DNA of 64,000 nucleotides from Bacteroidia bacterium (GCA_030430205.1 JAUIGE010000007.1:1-64000), one strand, 5' to 3'; numbered from the stretch's first letter, positions 26,326-35,254 are shown. Program-made: numbers and translations. The notes: generated by a model from the letters alone, not told the origin.

Positions 26326-27733
26326 GGGCTTTAAACCCAAAAAGGCCTTTGGTTTTGATCATATCTACAACTTGTCCCGGAAGTTGGTTTTCCCAGCCAT
26401 CCCTGCTATCCTTCATCTGGTCCAATATATCATTTGAAATGATATGAAGCAGGTCTAAGTCTGCTCCCTGAATATCTTCAATCTTATTGTTGTCAAACAA
26501 ATACCGAAAGAGGCTAAACTGCTCGGGTGGCAGTTCAAAATTGTCGCAGGTGTACAATTCCTCTGAATAATCCTTCCGGGAAGGATAAATATAGACCTTG
26601 ACATCGGTGCCAAAAAGCGCCCCAAAAGCTTCCAGAATACCGCCTTTCAGGTGAGTATAGTATTTTTCATCAAAAATATCCTCCAGGCTAAAAGTACCCA
26701 TGACGACGCCGATCTTCCGGTTTCGGTTGTGGTGATAGAGGTAATTTACCATGCGGTAATACTCCTTGTAGTTGGAGATCAATACGGTTTGCCCCAACTG
26801 GCAAAGCACATCTACGCGATCCAGAAAATCGCGGTCATCAATGAGCCCCTGCTCAGGATCTGTCAGCGCATTGAGCGTCAGCTCAAAGAGGGATAATACC
26901 TTCTCCGGATCTACATCCGGCTCTTCTTTGAATTGGTCCAATGCAACTTTGTACATATCCATGTGCACCCGTGTCACCGGGCGAAAGCGCCCGCGAATCA
27001 GCAAAACATGCTTTTTGTAAAGCACATCCGCAGGTTGAAGCACCTTGCTATCCGGGCCAAACATAGCTGCGTCGGTAAATCCGTTTTTGACCAACTTCAG
27101 CGCAAGCAAGCGGTTGTCTACTTCCGAAAAATCGGGCCCTTCCAACCGCAGCATATCAATCTCTATCCTTCCCGGACTGAGGTTTTGCATCAGTATCTGC
27201 AAAAATTTGTCAATATCGCCAGAAGCGAAATAGCAGGCATACAGCAGGTTTACCCCCACTATACCCAGAGCTTGCTGCTGCCAGAGGGCATCATTGTCAT
27301 GCAAATTGATGTGTAAGACACAATCATTGGCGGGGCCTTTGGGCCTAAGTTGAAAACGAACGCCAATCCATCCCTGTCCCTGATTTGTCCTGCGGTAATT
27401 GAGGGTTTCGACGGTATTGGCAAGGGCAAAAAATCGACTTTCTTTCGCCCGTTTGGAAAGTCTCCGCTGAAGCAGCCCAAATTCTTTGGTAATCATCAGC
27501 AAGAGCCGGTCTTCGCTCACATAGCGACCGCTTTTCCCATAAATGGCATCGCTGAATGTCATGTCATAAGCTGACATGGTTTTGGCAACTGTACCTGAAG
27601 CACCTCCTGCTTTGAAAAAATTGGCTGCAATCTCCTGTCCCGCACCGATCTCTGCGAAGGAACCATAAATACTGCTGTCAAGATTTATCTGAAGGGCTTT
27701 TTCTTTCGTCGTTAATTCACGGAATATTTCCAT
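26318..27733 (-). CDS. conserved Bacteroidota protein with nucleotidyltransferase-like TxxH motif
   Basis: This 471-residue cytosolic protein belongs, as far as I can judge, to a Bacteroidota family often labelled nicotinate-nucleotide adenylyltransferase. Around residue 250 it reads GRFRPVTRVHMDMYKVALD, which resembles the GxFxPxTxGHxD signature of HIGH-superfamily nucleotidyltransferases such as PPAT, with Val in place of Gly. A second Rossmann-like part (KIGVVMGTFSLEDIF, then FGTDVKVYIYPSRKDY) follows. The N-terminal 240 residues match nothing I know. A nucleotidyl-transfer role is plausible but not shown. It overlaps the convergent YbbR-like gene by 8 bases. Confidence 0.65.
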   Translation of the reverse strand: MEIFRELTTKEKALQINLDSSIYGSFAEIGAGQEIAANFFKAGGASGTVAKTMSAYDMTFSDAIYGKSGRYVSEDRLLLMITKEFGLLQRRLSKRAKESRFFALANTVETLNYRRTNQGQGWIGVRFQLRPKGPANDCVLHINLHDNDALWQQQALGIVGVNLLYACYFASGDIDKFLQILMQNLSPGRIEIDMLRLEGPDFSEVDNRLLALKLVKNGFTDAAMFGPDSKVLQPADVLYKKHVLLIRGRFRPVTRVHMDMYKVALDQFKEEPDVDPEKVLSLFELTLNALTDPEQGLIDDRDFLDRVDVLCQLGQTVLISNYKEYYRMVNYLYHHNRNRKIGVVMGTFSLEDIFDEKYYTHLKGGILEAFGALFGTDVKVYIYPSRKDYSEELYTCDNFELPPEQFSLFRYLFDNNKIEDIQGADLDLLHIISNDILDQMKDSRDGWENQLPGQVVDMIKTKGLFGFKALN

Positions 27734-27852
27734 AGCTGCTGTGCGTTCATTTGGTACAAAGGTAATTTGGAATTTTGGAAATGAGAAAAGCAGCTATTGC
27801 CATTTCTCCGCAGCGCAGTTGAAATCCAAAATCTGTAAGATGTAGTTTTTTG

Positions 27853-27860
27853 TATATTTG
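27853..27860 (+). promoter_or_regulatory. candidate -7 box (TATATTTG) of the DUF5916 gene
   Basis: TATATTTG lies 46 bases before the ATG at 27907 in the divergent spacer. No well-spaced -33 TTG was found. Confidence 0.4.
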
Positions 27861-27906
27861 CCCTCTCTCCCCTACACGATCCGTTTAACCTAAATTTACA
27901 ATACCT

Positions 27907-30123
27907 ATGAACGCGATCGCAATCTCTCTCAGGCTGATACTGGGTCCAGCGATTTTGTTTCCGGTGCTCTCACACGCTCAGGAAATGGCTCCTCCCAGGG
28001 AGCAATTGATTCACATCAGGGCTTGCAGCCAGACCATCCAGATTGATGGAAAACTAGACGAAGCCGACTGGCAGGAAGCCGATATAGCCGATGGCTTTTG
28101 GAACCAATGGCCCGATGACAGCAGGCCATCTGAAGCCATGACAGAAGTTCGTGTCCTGTATGATGAGCAATTTATCTACATTTCGGCTACCTGCTATAAT
28201 GAAAGAGAGTACGTTATCCAAACGATGAAACGGGACCAGGGATACTGGGAAAGCGATGGCTTTGCGGTTGTTTTTGACCCGGTCAACAAAAAAACCAATG
28301 GTTTTTTCTTTGGCGTAAATGCACTCAATGGACAAACTGAAGGGTTGGTTCCTACGGATATAGACGCATTCAATTTTGATTGGGACAACAAATGGTTTTC
28401 CGCTGTCACTAATCATGAGGACCGTTATGTGGTGGAAATGGCCATTCCCTTCAAAACCCTGCGTTATGACGCAGGCAACACCCGCTGGGGCGTCAATTTC
28501 ATTCGAAATGACATGAAACGGAATATGTATTCCACCTGGAATTATGTTCCCGTCAACTTCCCGGGAGTTGATTTTGGGTACATGGGCACCATGCATTGGG
28601 ACAAGGCTCCCAAACAAGCCAGGGGCAATGTTTCCATTATTCCCTATACCATTGGGGGATTTTATAAAGATCATGAAGCTGGCACAAAAGCCGAACTTAC
28701 CCCAAATGCAGGACTTGATGCGAAAGTAGCGGTCAGCAGTTCTCTCAACCTGGACCTGACCGTAAATCCTGATTTTTCGCAAATTGAAGTAGATGTTCAA
28801 CAAACCAACCTGGAGCGATTTGACCTCTTTTTCCCGGAGCGAAGGACCTTTTTCCTGGAAAATAGTGACCTCTTTGGCTCTTTTGGGATACCGCCAACCC
28901 GGCCTTTTTTCTCCCGCAGGATCGGGCTGGATAATGAGGTAAGGCCTATTCCGATTTTATTGGGAGCGCGTCTGAGTGGAAATGTTACCGAAAAATGGCG
29001 GATGGGACTGATGAGTATGCAGACCGGGGCGAAAAATGATTTTTTGGGGCAAAATTATTCTGTCGGTGCTTTTCAAAGACGCGTTTTGAAGCGGTCTTCC
29101 ATCAATGGCATTGTTTTAAACAGGCAGGCTTTTGACGATGGAAAGTTTGTGGCAGATGATTTCAATAGAAATGCGGGACTCGAATTCAACTATTCCAGTG
29201 CAGATGGAAAGTGGCTCAGTTGGGGTCAATACCATCAGACCTTTGGGCCGGAGAAATTGGAAGATTCAAGGTATTACAATATAGGGGTAGGCGCCCAGAG
29301 ACGCAATGTCACCTTCTGGTCTTCCTACAGCCATACAGGCACAAATTTCAATCCCGAAATCGGCTTCAATGCGCGCGGCATCAATTATGATGCTGCAAGG
29401 GATACCAATATCCGCCTGGGATACAATATCCTTTTCAACAGCCTGGAAATCGCATTTATCCCTGAAAATCAGGACTTTATCAATCGTCATGGCCCCAAGA
29501 CCGAGCTCATTCCCATTTGGAATCCCGATGGCAGTTTGAATGAATTCAGCGCAGTCAGTTCTTATGTCGTCAACTTCCAGAACCAAAGCACAGCTACGGT
29601 AGGCTGGGACTATTTTCATGTCAATCTCCCTTTTCCAACCGACCTGATCGGTGGAGATGAGCCTTTGCCGGTGGCTACATATAAATTTAACGGCGCCCGC
29701 GCCGAGTATACCTCCAACAAGCGCAAGGCGCTTTCTTTCACGGCCAGAGGCCGTTATGGTAGCTTTTACAACGGAACGATCCGTTCCTTTGCCGTCGAAC
29801 TGCTCTACAGGGCACAGCCCTGGGGCAACTTCAGCCTGCGGCTGAGCAGGGATGACATACAGTTGCCGGAGGCTTATGGGGCAGCAACTTTGTTGCTGCT
29901 GAGTCCGCGCATCGAAATTAATTTTCGAAGAAACCTCTTCTGGACGACCTTTCTCCAATACAACACCCAGGGTGAAAATTTCAACATCAATTCCCGCCTC
30001 CAATGGCGGTTTAAACCGATGTCGGATTTGTTTGTCGTGTACACGGATAACTATGGGACCGAAAATTTTAATTTAAAGAATCGTGGCGTCGTTATTAAAT
30101 TGAATTATTGGCTCACTTTATAA
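27907..30123 (+). CDS. DUF5916 outer-membrane protein with CBM9-like N-terminus
   Basis: This 738-residue protein has a signal peptide (about 1-24), a CBM9-like domain (TIQIDGKLDEADWQEADI through the VRVLYDEQFIYISATCY strand, residues about 45-220), then the DUF5916 region with PNAGLDAKVAVSSSLNLDLT, NPDFSQIEVD and FFPERRTFFLENSDLF, and a long C-terminal set of amphipathic strands suggesting an outer-membrane barrel ending in YWLTL. Members are abundant in Bacteroidota; the function is unknown, though the N-terminal domain suggests carbohydrate contact. A hydrolase gene follows after 13 bases. Confidence 0.88.
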   Translation: MNAIAISLRLILGPAILFPVLSHAQEMAPPREQLIHIRACSQTIQIDGKLDEADWQEADIADGFWNQWPDDSRPSEAMTEVRVLYDEQFIYISATCYNEREYVIQTMKRDQGYWESDGFAVVFDPVNKKTNGFFFGVNALNGQTEGLVPTDIDAFNFDWDNKWFSAVTNHEDRYVVEMAIPFKTLRYDAGNTRWGVNFIRNDMKRNMYSTWNYVPVNFPGVDFGYMGTMHWDKAPKQARGNVSIIPYTIGGFYKDHEAGTKAELTPNAGLDAKVAVSSSLNLDLTVNPDFSQIEVDVQQTNLERFDLFFPERRTFFLENSDLFGSFGIPPTRPFFSRRIGLDNEVRPIPILLGARLSGNVTEKWRMGLMSMQTGAKNDFLGQNYSVGAFQRRVLKRSSINGIVLNRQAFDDGKFVADDFNRNAGLEFNYSSADGKWLSWGQYHQTFGPEKLEDSRYYNIGVGAQRRNVTFWSSYSHTGTNFNPEIGFNARGINYDAARDTNIRLGYNILFNSLEIAFIPENQDFINRHGPKTELIPIWNPDGSLNEFSAVSSYVVNFQNQSTATVGWDYFHVNLPFPTDLIGGDEPLPVATYKFNGARAEYTSNKRKALSFTARGRYGSFYNGTIRSFAVELLYRAQPWGNFSLRLSRDDIQLPEAYGAATLLLLSPRIEINFRRNLFWTTFLQYNTQGENFNINSRLQWRFKPMSDLFVVYTDNYGTENFNLKNRGVVIKLNYWLTL

Positions 30124-30136
30124 ATCGAAACAAAGC

Positions 30137-30865
30137 ATGCGTTTTTTCATTTTTCTACTCATCAGTCTTTTCAGTCTTTCTCTTTCTTTGGGACAAAGTA
30201 AAGATTATCAGCAAGTTAGCTTTCCATCCGGGGATGGCCTCATGCTCACGGCAGATCTCTATATGCCGCATCCCAAGACGGCTCCTTTTATCCTGCTGTT
30301 TCATCAGGCACGATGGAGTCGCGGCGAATACCGCGAGATCGCACCCAAATTGAATGCCCTGGGCTACAACTGCCTTGCCCTCGACCAGCGTTCCGGGGAT
30401 GCGATCAACGATGTAAAAAATGCATCCTACGCCCTTGCAGTGGAGCAAGGCAAAGGCACCCGCTACAAAGATGCGAAGCCTGATCTCGAAGCGGCCATCG
30501 CCCGCGCCAAAAAGTATTATGCGACAGGCAAACTGATTATTTGGGGGAGTTCCTACTCCTCCACCTTGGTGTTACAACTGATGGGCGAGCAGCCCGAGAT
30601 CGCCGATGCGGCATTGGCCTTCGCTCCCGGAGATTATTTTCCCATACAGGCTGAAAATATCAGCCGCCCCGTTTTCATTACCTCTGCCAAAAACGAAAAA
30701 GACAATTGGTGGAGCATCTATGAAAAAATCCCTGCCGAAGGCAAAGCCTACTTTCTGCCGGAGACGGCAGGTAATCATGGCTCGCGGGCGCTTTGGAGTC
30801 AGTTTCCAGACTCCGGGGCCTATTGGGAAGCAGTGAAGAATTTTCTGGGAAAATTAGAGGATTAA
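30137..30865 (+). CDS. secreted alpha/beta hydrolase (dienelactone-hydrolase-like)
   Basis: This 242-residue protein has a signal peptide (about 1-21, cleavage near LSLG/Q) and an alpha/beta-hydrolase fold. FILLFHQARWSRGEYREIA gives the oxyanion-side loop, LIIWGSSYSS holds the nucleophile elbow (GSSYS, Ser about 139), and NHGSRALW near the C-terminus supplies the likely catalytic His (about 215). It is probably periplasmic. The substrate is unknown. It starts 13 bases after the DUF5916 gene, so it may be part of the same operon, and it overlaps the convergent queE by 4 bases. Confidence 0.82.
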   Translation: MRFFIFLLISLFSLSLSLGQSKDYQQVSFPSGDGLMLTADLYMPHPKTAPFILLFHQARWSRGEYREIAPKLNALGYNCLALDQRSGDAINDVKNASYALAVEQGKGTRYKDAKPDLEAAIARAKKYYATGKLIIWGSSYSSTLVLQLMGEQPEIADAALAFAPGDYFPIQAENISRPVFITSAKNEKDNWWSIYEKIPAEGKAYFLPETAGNHGSRALWSQFPDSGAYWEAVKNFLGKLED

Positions 30866-31614
30866 ACTCCGCGCTTCGCGCCATAGATATGCACATGCAA
30901 TCTATCGGTATAATTGAATCCGTATTGCTTGCAAAGCTCTACCAGCCACTGCTGTTTGGTGGTGAGATCTGCCGGGCTGGTGCCTTCAGGCATGAGGTAG
31001 ATGCGGTTGGGAGCGAGTTGGTAAGTATGAATAAGGGCTTGAACTTCCGTGAAATCCTCTTCCTTATTTAGCACAAACTTAAATATTGATTTAGGGCTTT
31101 CTGCAAAATAAGCCAGGGCTTCCGGCTTCAGACGCAGGCTTTCCTTGTTGTGGGAATTGGCGAGTTTGGGCGATACATTGTACTGGTCAATGTACATATT
31201 GAAAAGGGGAATGGGCTTGATGGTCCCATTGGTTTCTACTTCGAAGAAGTAATCGTTATCGCTTTCCCAAAGGATTTTCATCAAAGCCATCCATTCAAGC
31301 TGCTGCATCAGGGGCTCTCCACCTGTCAAAACCAGGTTTTTGCAGGGGTATTTCAGCACTTCGGCTGCAATCTCTTCTTCCGTCATCTCAACGATTTGCT
31401 CCTCCATGCGAAACTTTTGGTATGCCGGATCGGCATCTTTTACATGGGCAAAGCGTGTCCCTTCCCAATTCCAGGTGTAGTCTGTGTCGCACCAGATACA
31501 ATGCAGGTTGCAGAGGGACGAACGCACAAAGATGCTGGGCCTTCCCATATTTTTGCCCTCACCCTGTATGGTGTAGAAAATTTCGGGACCGTCGTTGAGT
31601 TTTGCGATTTTCAT
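30862..31614 (-). CDS. queE: 7-carboxy-7-deazaguanine synthase QueE
   Basis: This 250-residue radical SAM enzyme makes 7-carboxy-7-deazaguanine on the queuosine pathway. It has YTIQGEGKNMGRPSIFVR (substrate region), the iron-sulfur motif CNLHCIWC (CX3CX2C), NLVLTGGEPLMQQ, VETNGTIKP and YNVSPKLANS. The start at ATG 31614 (MKIAKLND) is preferred over longer readings through repeat spacer. A TATATTTG box ends 4 bases upstream, so the mRNA may be leaderless. No other queuosine gene lies in this window. Confidence 0.93.
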   Translation of the reverse strand: MKIAKLNDGPEIFYTIQGEGKNMGRPSIFVRSSLCNLHCIWCDTDYTWNWEGTRFAHVKDADPAYQKFRMEEQIVEMTEEEIAAEVLKYPCKNLVLTGGEPLMQQLEWMALMKILWESDNDYFFEVETNGTIKPIPLFNMYIDQYNVSPKLANSHNKESLRLKPEALAYFAESPKSIFKFVLNKEEDFTEVQALIHTYQLAPNRIYLMPEGTSPADLTTKQQWLVELCKQYGFNYTDRLHVHIYGAKRGV

Positions 31615-31618
31615 GGAA

Positions 31619-31626
31619 CAAATATA
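31619..31626 (-). promoter_or_regulatory. candidate -7 box (TATATTTG) of queE
   Basis: On the minus strand TATATTTG ends 4 bases before the queE ATG, the same spacing as for the histidine kinase gene at 3975. This suggests a leaderless transcript. Confidence 0.4.
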
Positions 31627-31636
31627 AGAGAAGAGG

Positions 31637-31672
31637 GGACGCAGATAACACTGATTTTTATGATTTTCACTG
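31637..31672 (+). repeat. single arm of the dispersed repeat seen at 5176-5269
   Basis: The stretch starts GGACGCAGATAACACTGATT and continues into TTTATGATTTTCACTG. It aligns with the minus-strand reading of 5241-5269 (GACGCAGATCACGCTGATTT). Only one arm is evident here. Confidence 0.55.
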
Positions 31673-31690
31673 TTCCCATAGAAATTCCCC

Positions 31691-31725
31691 TCCCACCTCT
31701 CGCCTCTCGCTTCCCGCTTCCCGCC
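31691..31725 (+). repeat. pyrimidine-rich heptamer repeat (5 units)
   Basis: Five 7-nt units run TCCCACC, TCTCGCC, TCTCGCT, TCCCGCT, TCCCGCC. The strand is almost pure pyrimidine. The repeat lies in the divergent spacer between queE and nth. Confidence 0.6.
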
Positions 31726-31761
31726 TCTCTTTCCTTTCCCCACTTCTTTTCCCAATTTTGC

Positions 31762-32400
31762 ATGATGACTAAAAAAGAGAAAGCACAATTTGTAATGGAT
31801 AAGCTGGAGGCTCTTTATCCGGAGACTCCCATTCCCCTGGATCACAAAGATCCCTATACCTTGTTGGTAGCCGTTTTGCTATCGGCCCAATGCACCGATG
31901 TGCGGGTCAATCAGATAACCCCTTTTTTGTTTGAAAAAGCTGACAATCCGCAGGATATGGTGGGCCTGGAGGTGGATGAAATCCGCGAGATCATCAAGCC
32001 CTGCGGCTTGTCGCCGCGCAAATCCCAGGCGATCCATCGCCTTTCCGAGATCATCCTGGAGGAGCACGGCGGGCAGGTGCCCGAGTCTTTTGAAGCGCTG
32101 GAAGCGCTTCCGGGGGTGGGCCACAAGACCGCTTCGGTCGTCATGAGCCAGGCCTTTGGCCATCCGGCCTTCCCGGTGGATACCCACATCCACCGCCTGA
32201 TGCATCGCTGGACGCTCTCCAATGGCAAAAATGTCGTTCAGACAGAAAAGGACGCAAAACGCCTTTTTCCCAAAGAAAAATGGAACAGCCTGCACCTGCA
32301 GATTATCTTTATGGGAAGAGAGTATTGCCCCGCCCGCGGGCATGATCCAAACAAATGCCCGATTTGTAGCGTGATTGGGCGAAAGGATTTGTTTAGCTAA
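31762..32400 (+). CDS. nth: endonuclease III (bifunctional DNA glycosylase/AP lyase)
   Basis: This 212-residue protein is full length for Nth. It has LLVAVLLSAQCTD, the helix-hairpin-helix LPGVGHKTASVV with catalytic Lys122, and VDTHIHRL with catalytic Asp140. It removes oxidised pyrimidines and cuts the abasic site. The C-terminal 4Fe-4S ligand set is altered: Cys189, Cys199 and Cys202 give CX9CX2C and there is no fourth cysteine, whereas E. coli Nth has CX6CX2CX5C. Start ATG 31762 is followed by a second ATG. It overlaps the convergent ycaQ-like gene by 8 bases. Confidence 0.95.
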   Translation: MMTKKEKAQFVMDKLEALYPETPIPLDHKDPYTLLVAVLLSAQCTDVRVNQITPFLFEKADNPQDMVGLEVDEIREIIKPCGLSPRKSQAIHRLSEIILEEHGGQVPESFEALEALPGVGHKTASVVMSQAFGHPAFPVDTHIHRLMHRWTLSNGKNVVQTEKDAKRLFPKEKWNSLHLQIIFMGREYCPARGHDPNKCPICSVIGRKDLFS

Positions 32401-33589
32401 ATCGCTTTTCCAATTCCTTTCCTACATCAGGAAAAGCCTTTTCCACGACCAACTTTTCGCAGCCATTAAAATGCGCCAACTCGCGCAGTTTTGCAGCCAG
32501 GGCAGCGAGAAGGGCATCGTCGATGACGGCCTTGTCCTCAAAAACCAGGTTTTTGATAAAAAGCGTTTTTAGCTTTTTGTCGGCCTTGGGGTCAAGGCGG
32601 CCCAGCAGTTCATCTCCCCATAGGATGGGGAGGACGAAGTAGCCAAACTTGCGCTTAGGCGCAGGCACATAACATTCGATTTGGTAATCGAAATCGAAAA
32701 GCTGCTTCAGACGCTTGCGCTGAATGGCGCTGTTGTCAAAGGGAGAAAGCAAATGCAGTTGCTTTTTTCCCAGGCGAAGCGGCAACATTTCCAGAAATGA
32801 GGGGCGGGTATAATATTGCTGTTCATTCAGACTGACAGGCAGGATTTCGCCTGCTTCTGTGAGTTGAAACAAGACCTCATCGAGGGCCCTTTTTCGTTTT
32901 GATTTTCGCAGATAGCCCATCTCTTCTTTGGTGGCAATGCCATGGGCATCTATAGCCCGCAGGGCGAGGTAAGTGGCCAATTCTTCCGGGCCTGGCAGGC
33001 TTGTATCTATCCCCTCAGGCAAAACCCTTTCTGTCAGGTCAAAAACTTTTTGAAATCCCTTCCGCTCTTTGATCATCAGTTTTCCTTCCATGAAAAGCTG
33101 CTCCAGGGCTATTTTGGCGGGTTTCCAGCTCCACATTTCGGTCTTCTGGTAATTTTCCGGCGCTTTAAAATCCCGTGCCTGCAAAGGGCCTTCAGCCTCG
33201 ATGCGGTCCAAAACCCACTTCATCATTTTGGGGTCCCGATCAAACCAATGGTTTTCACCGGTAGCGAGGGAATGTTTGCGGGGGAGAGAAAAGCGAAAGT
33301 CTTCCATCGGCAGATAAGCCGCTGCGTGGCTCCAGTATTCGAAAACTTCGTTTTCCGATGTCATCAACTCATGCAAAAATTCTTTTTGGTAGCCCGGAAC
33401 CCGCGTCCAGAGGACGTGGTGGTGGGTGCGGTTGATGACAGAGATTGTGTCAATCTGTACATAGCTCAGCTGCCGGATGGCAGCCAGAGTCCCCGCTTTA
33501 CCTTTGCCAAAACTATCTTTTCGCAACAGCCCCTGACGGTCCAGGGCTAAGCGGCGGGCTTGTTTTTCGGAAATGCTTTCAGCTGCCAT
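32393..33589 (-). CDS. YcaQ/AlkZ-like winged-helix DNA glycosylase
   Basis: This 398-residue protein matches the winged-helix YcaQ family: QARRLALDRQGL at the N-terminus, LSYVQIDTIS with the QxD catalytic motif, INRTHHHVLWTRVPGY, EYWSHAAAYLPMEDF and PFDNSAIQRKRLKQLFDFDY toward the C-terminus. Family members (AlkZ, YcaQ/AlkX) unhook interstrand crosslinks or remove alkylated bases. The two DNA-repair genes nth and this one are convergent and overlap by 8 bases. A TAAATTTG box lies upstream at 33626-33633. Confidence 0.88.
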   Translation of the reverse strand: MAAESISEKQARRLALDRQGLLRKDSFGKGKAGTLAAIRQLSYVQIDTISVINRTHHHVLWTRVPGYQKEFLHELMTSENEVFEYWSHAAAYLPMEDFRFSLPRKHSLATGENHWFDRDPKMMKWVLDRIEAEGPLQARDFKAPENYQKTEMWSWKPAKIALEQLFMEGKLMIKERKGFQKVFDLTERVLPEGIDTSLPGPEELATYLALRAIDAHGIATKEEMGYLRKSKRKRALDEVLFQLTEAGEILPVSLNEQQYYTRPSFLEMLPLRLGKKQLHLLSPFDNSAIQRKRLKQLFDFDYQIECYVPAPKRKFGYFVLPILWGDELLGRLDPKADKKLKTLFIKNLVFEDKAVIDDALLAALAAKLRELAHFNGCEKLVVEKAFPDVGKELEKRFS

Positions 33590-33625
33590 GGTTGAAGATT
33601 TTTGCTATTCCTTGCGTCATTAGAA

Positions 33626-33633
33626 CAAATTTA
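33626..33633 (-). promoter_or_regulatory. candidate -7 box (TAAATTTG) of the YcaQ-like gene
   Basis: On the minus strand TAAATTTG lies 36 bases before the ATG at 33589. It fits TAnnTTTG; no clear -33 element was found. Confidence 0.35.
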
Positions 33634-33659
33634 CCAAGTTGGCCTATAAACGAAAAACG

Positions 33660-34457
33660 ATGAAGGAACTCCACATTCTCGCTCTTCAGCTCGATCTTAA
33701 ATGGGAAGATGCGGAAGGCAACCGAAAACATATAGAAGAGATTATCCACAAGCATGGAAAACCCAGCGATGTCATTGTGCTTCCGGAGATGTATACCTCT
33801 GGCTTTAGCATGGATGCGCGAAAAAATGCAGAAGAAATGATGGGGCCCAGCATGTACTGGATGCGCAAACTGGCTCAGCAACAGGAGGCTTTGGTGATGG
33901 GAAGCCTGATTATTCTGGAAGGGGGGAAATATTATAACCGCTTCATCGCGATGGATTCATTTGGTGTAGTCTCCCAATACGACAAGCGCCATACTTTCAG
34001 GATGGCAGGCGAGCATGAGGTCTACGAAAGTGGAAAGGAGCGGATCGTCTTTGAGTGGAAAGGTTGGCGGATCTGTCCACAGATATGCTATGACCTGCGA
34101 TTTCCTGTTTTTGCCCGAACAAAAAGTGATGAAAACGGGCCGGATTATGATCTGCTGGTTTATGTAGCGAATTGGCCCAGGCCGCGCATCTCGCATTGGG
34201 ATACGCTCCTACAGGCACGCGCCATCGAGAACCAGGCTTTTGTGGTCGGGGTTAACCGGGTAGGCGTGGATGGCGGGGGATTCGAATATAGTGGCGGCAC
34301 AGCCATCATTGATCACATGGGCAAGCCGCTCGCGCGGCATTACGATCAGGAATATGTTGTCGAAGCTACGCTCGATCCAGAAGAGATGAAACGCTATCGG
34401 GAGAAGTTTCCCGTCTGGAAAGACGGGGATCAGTTTGCAGTAGGCAGTTTGCAGTAG
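33660..34457 (+). CDS. carbon-nitrogen hydrolase, omega-amidase (YafV/NIT2) type
   Basis: This 265-residue cytosolic nitrilase-superfamily enzyme has the Glu-Lys-Cys triad: [12 protein letters not shown] (Glu about 43), SQYDKRHTF (Lys about 109) and [14 protein letters not shown] (Cys about 143). The [15 protein letters not shown] and [15 protein letters not shown] segments are typical of omega-amidases acting on 2-oxoglutaramate or 2-oxosuccinamate. ATG 33660 was chosen over TTG 33639. The stop codon TAG (34455-34457) lies inside the first units of a 14-bp tandem repeat, so the last residues (AVGSLQ) are encoded by the repeat itself. Confidence 0.9.
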   Translation: MKELHILALQLDLKWEDAEGNRKHIEEIIHKHGKPSDVIVLPEMYTSGFSMDARKNAEEMMGPSMYWMRKLAQQQEALVMGSLIILEGGKYYNRFIAMDSFGVVSQYDKRHTFRMAGEHEVYESGKERIVFEWKGWRICPQICYDLRFPVFARTKSDENGPDYDLLVYVANWPRPRISHWDTLLQARAIENQAFVVGVNRVGVDGGGFEYSGGTAIIDHMGKPLARHYDQEYVVEATLDPEEMKRYREKFPVWKDGDQFAVGSLQ

Positions 34458-34526
34458 GCAGTTTGCAGTAGGCAGTTTGCAGTAGGCAGTTTGCAGTAGG
34501 CAGTTTGCAGTAGGCAGTTTGCAGTA
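34431..34526 (+). repeat. 14-bp tandem repeat (two heptamers, GCAGTAG-GCAGTTT), about 6.5 copies
   Basis: Six full units of GCAGTAGGCAGTTT run from 34437 to 34520, with partial units on both sides. Each unit is two similar heptamers. The array starts inside the omega-amidase gene, supplies its stop codon and ends just before the stop of the convergent gene at 34534. Confidence 0.9.
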
Positions 34527-34533
34527 ACCCTTC

Positions 34534-35142
34534 TCAGCTCTTCCCGGCAACGAGCATTTGCCAGAATTTCCAGACCTGAAGTCCTACTTCAGACATTTCC
34601 ATATAGCGGTTGAGTGGCAAGATGAAGGTGATTTTGATAAAATCGCTTTGGCGGACAGCATCCTGGATGCTGGGCTCTTGCAAGGCTCTGGCCTGGATAA
34701 ATTCTTCAGGCTTGAATTCCCACTCCCAGGGGGAGACTTGCTTGCTGAGACAAAAGGTATCCGGCATGCCCCCTGCCACAGAAAAGAGCCTTTCCTGCAA
34801 CAATTCCTTGTATTTACCAGCCACAATCAGGTGAAAACTGATGTGATGTCCCCACAGCACCACGGTGCGGTAAGTGAAAATATTATTCCCTTTAAATACG
34901 CGAGGCATATCCAAAACCCGATAGGGATAGGTCTGGTAATTTTCCCCTTTGGTAATTTTTCCTGTCTTTACATCAAACTCCGGCGGAAAGGTTTTGGCAA
35001 CGGGATGTATTTCAGCTATGATCTTTTGCCTCAATTCATTGAGCAGAGCCTCCATCTTTGTCAGAACTATAAATTTCAGGGGCATATAGGATTTGTCCAT
35101 AAAGACAGAAAGTTCTGTTGGGCTGAGCTGAGCTTCTTTCAT
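34534..35142 (-). CDS. conserved hypothetical protein
   Basis: This 202-residue protein has no signal peptide or membrane helix. After a helical N-terminus ([18 protein letters not shown]) comes a beta-rich core with [33 protein letters not shown] and [10 protein letters not shown] do not recognise a family. It sits alone, convergent with the omega-amidase and divergent from porQ. Codon use looks like its neighbours. Confidence 0.65.
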   Translation of the reverse strand: MKEAQLSPTELSVFMDKSYMPLKFIVLTKMEALLNELRQKIIAEIHPVAKTFPPEFDVKTGKITKGENYQTYPYRVLDMPRVFKGNNIFTYRTVVLWGHHISFHLIVAGKYKELLQERLFSVAGGMPDTFCLSKQVSPWEWEFKPEEFIQARALQEPSIQDAVRQSDFIKITFILPLNRYMEMSEVGLQVWKFWQMLVAGKS

Positions 35143-35254
35143 GGTGATCGGTTGGGTTAAATGAAAAAGGAAAGGCTAAGTAAAGATTTAACGCGAAAAG
35201 ATTCAAAAGATACAGGTGTCTATTTTTTGCCTTATTTTTCAGGGAATTTTGCCT

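Noticed and set aside
31150-31761. Upstream in-frame extension of nth by about 204 codons
   Set aside because: It runs antisense through queE and across repeat spacer; the Nth family N-terminus begins at ATG 31762.
34431-34526. Possible CRISPR or phage attachment site
   Set aside because: Units are 14 bp and directly tandem, with no spacers and no integrase nearby.
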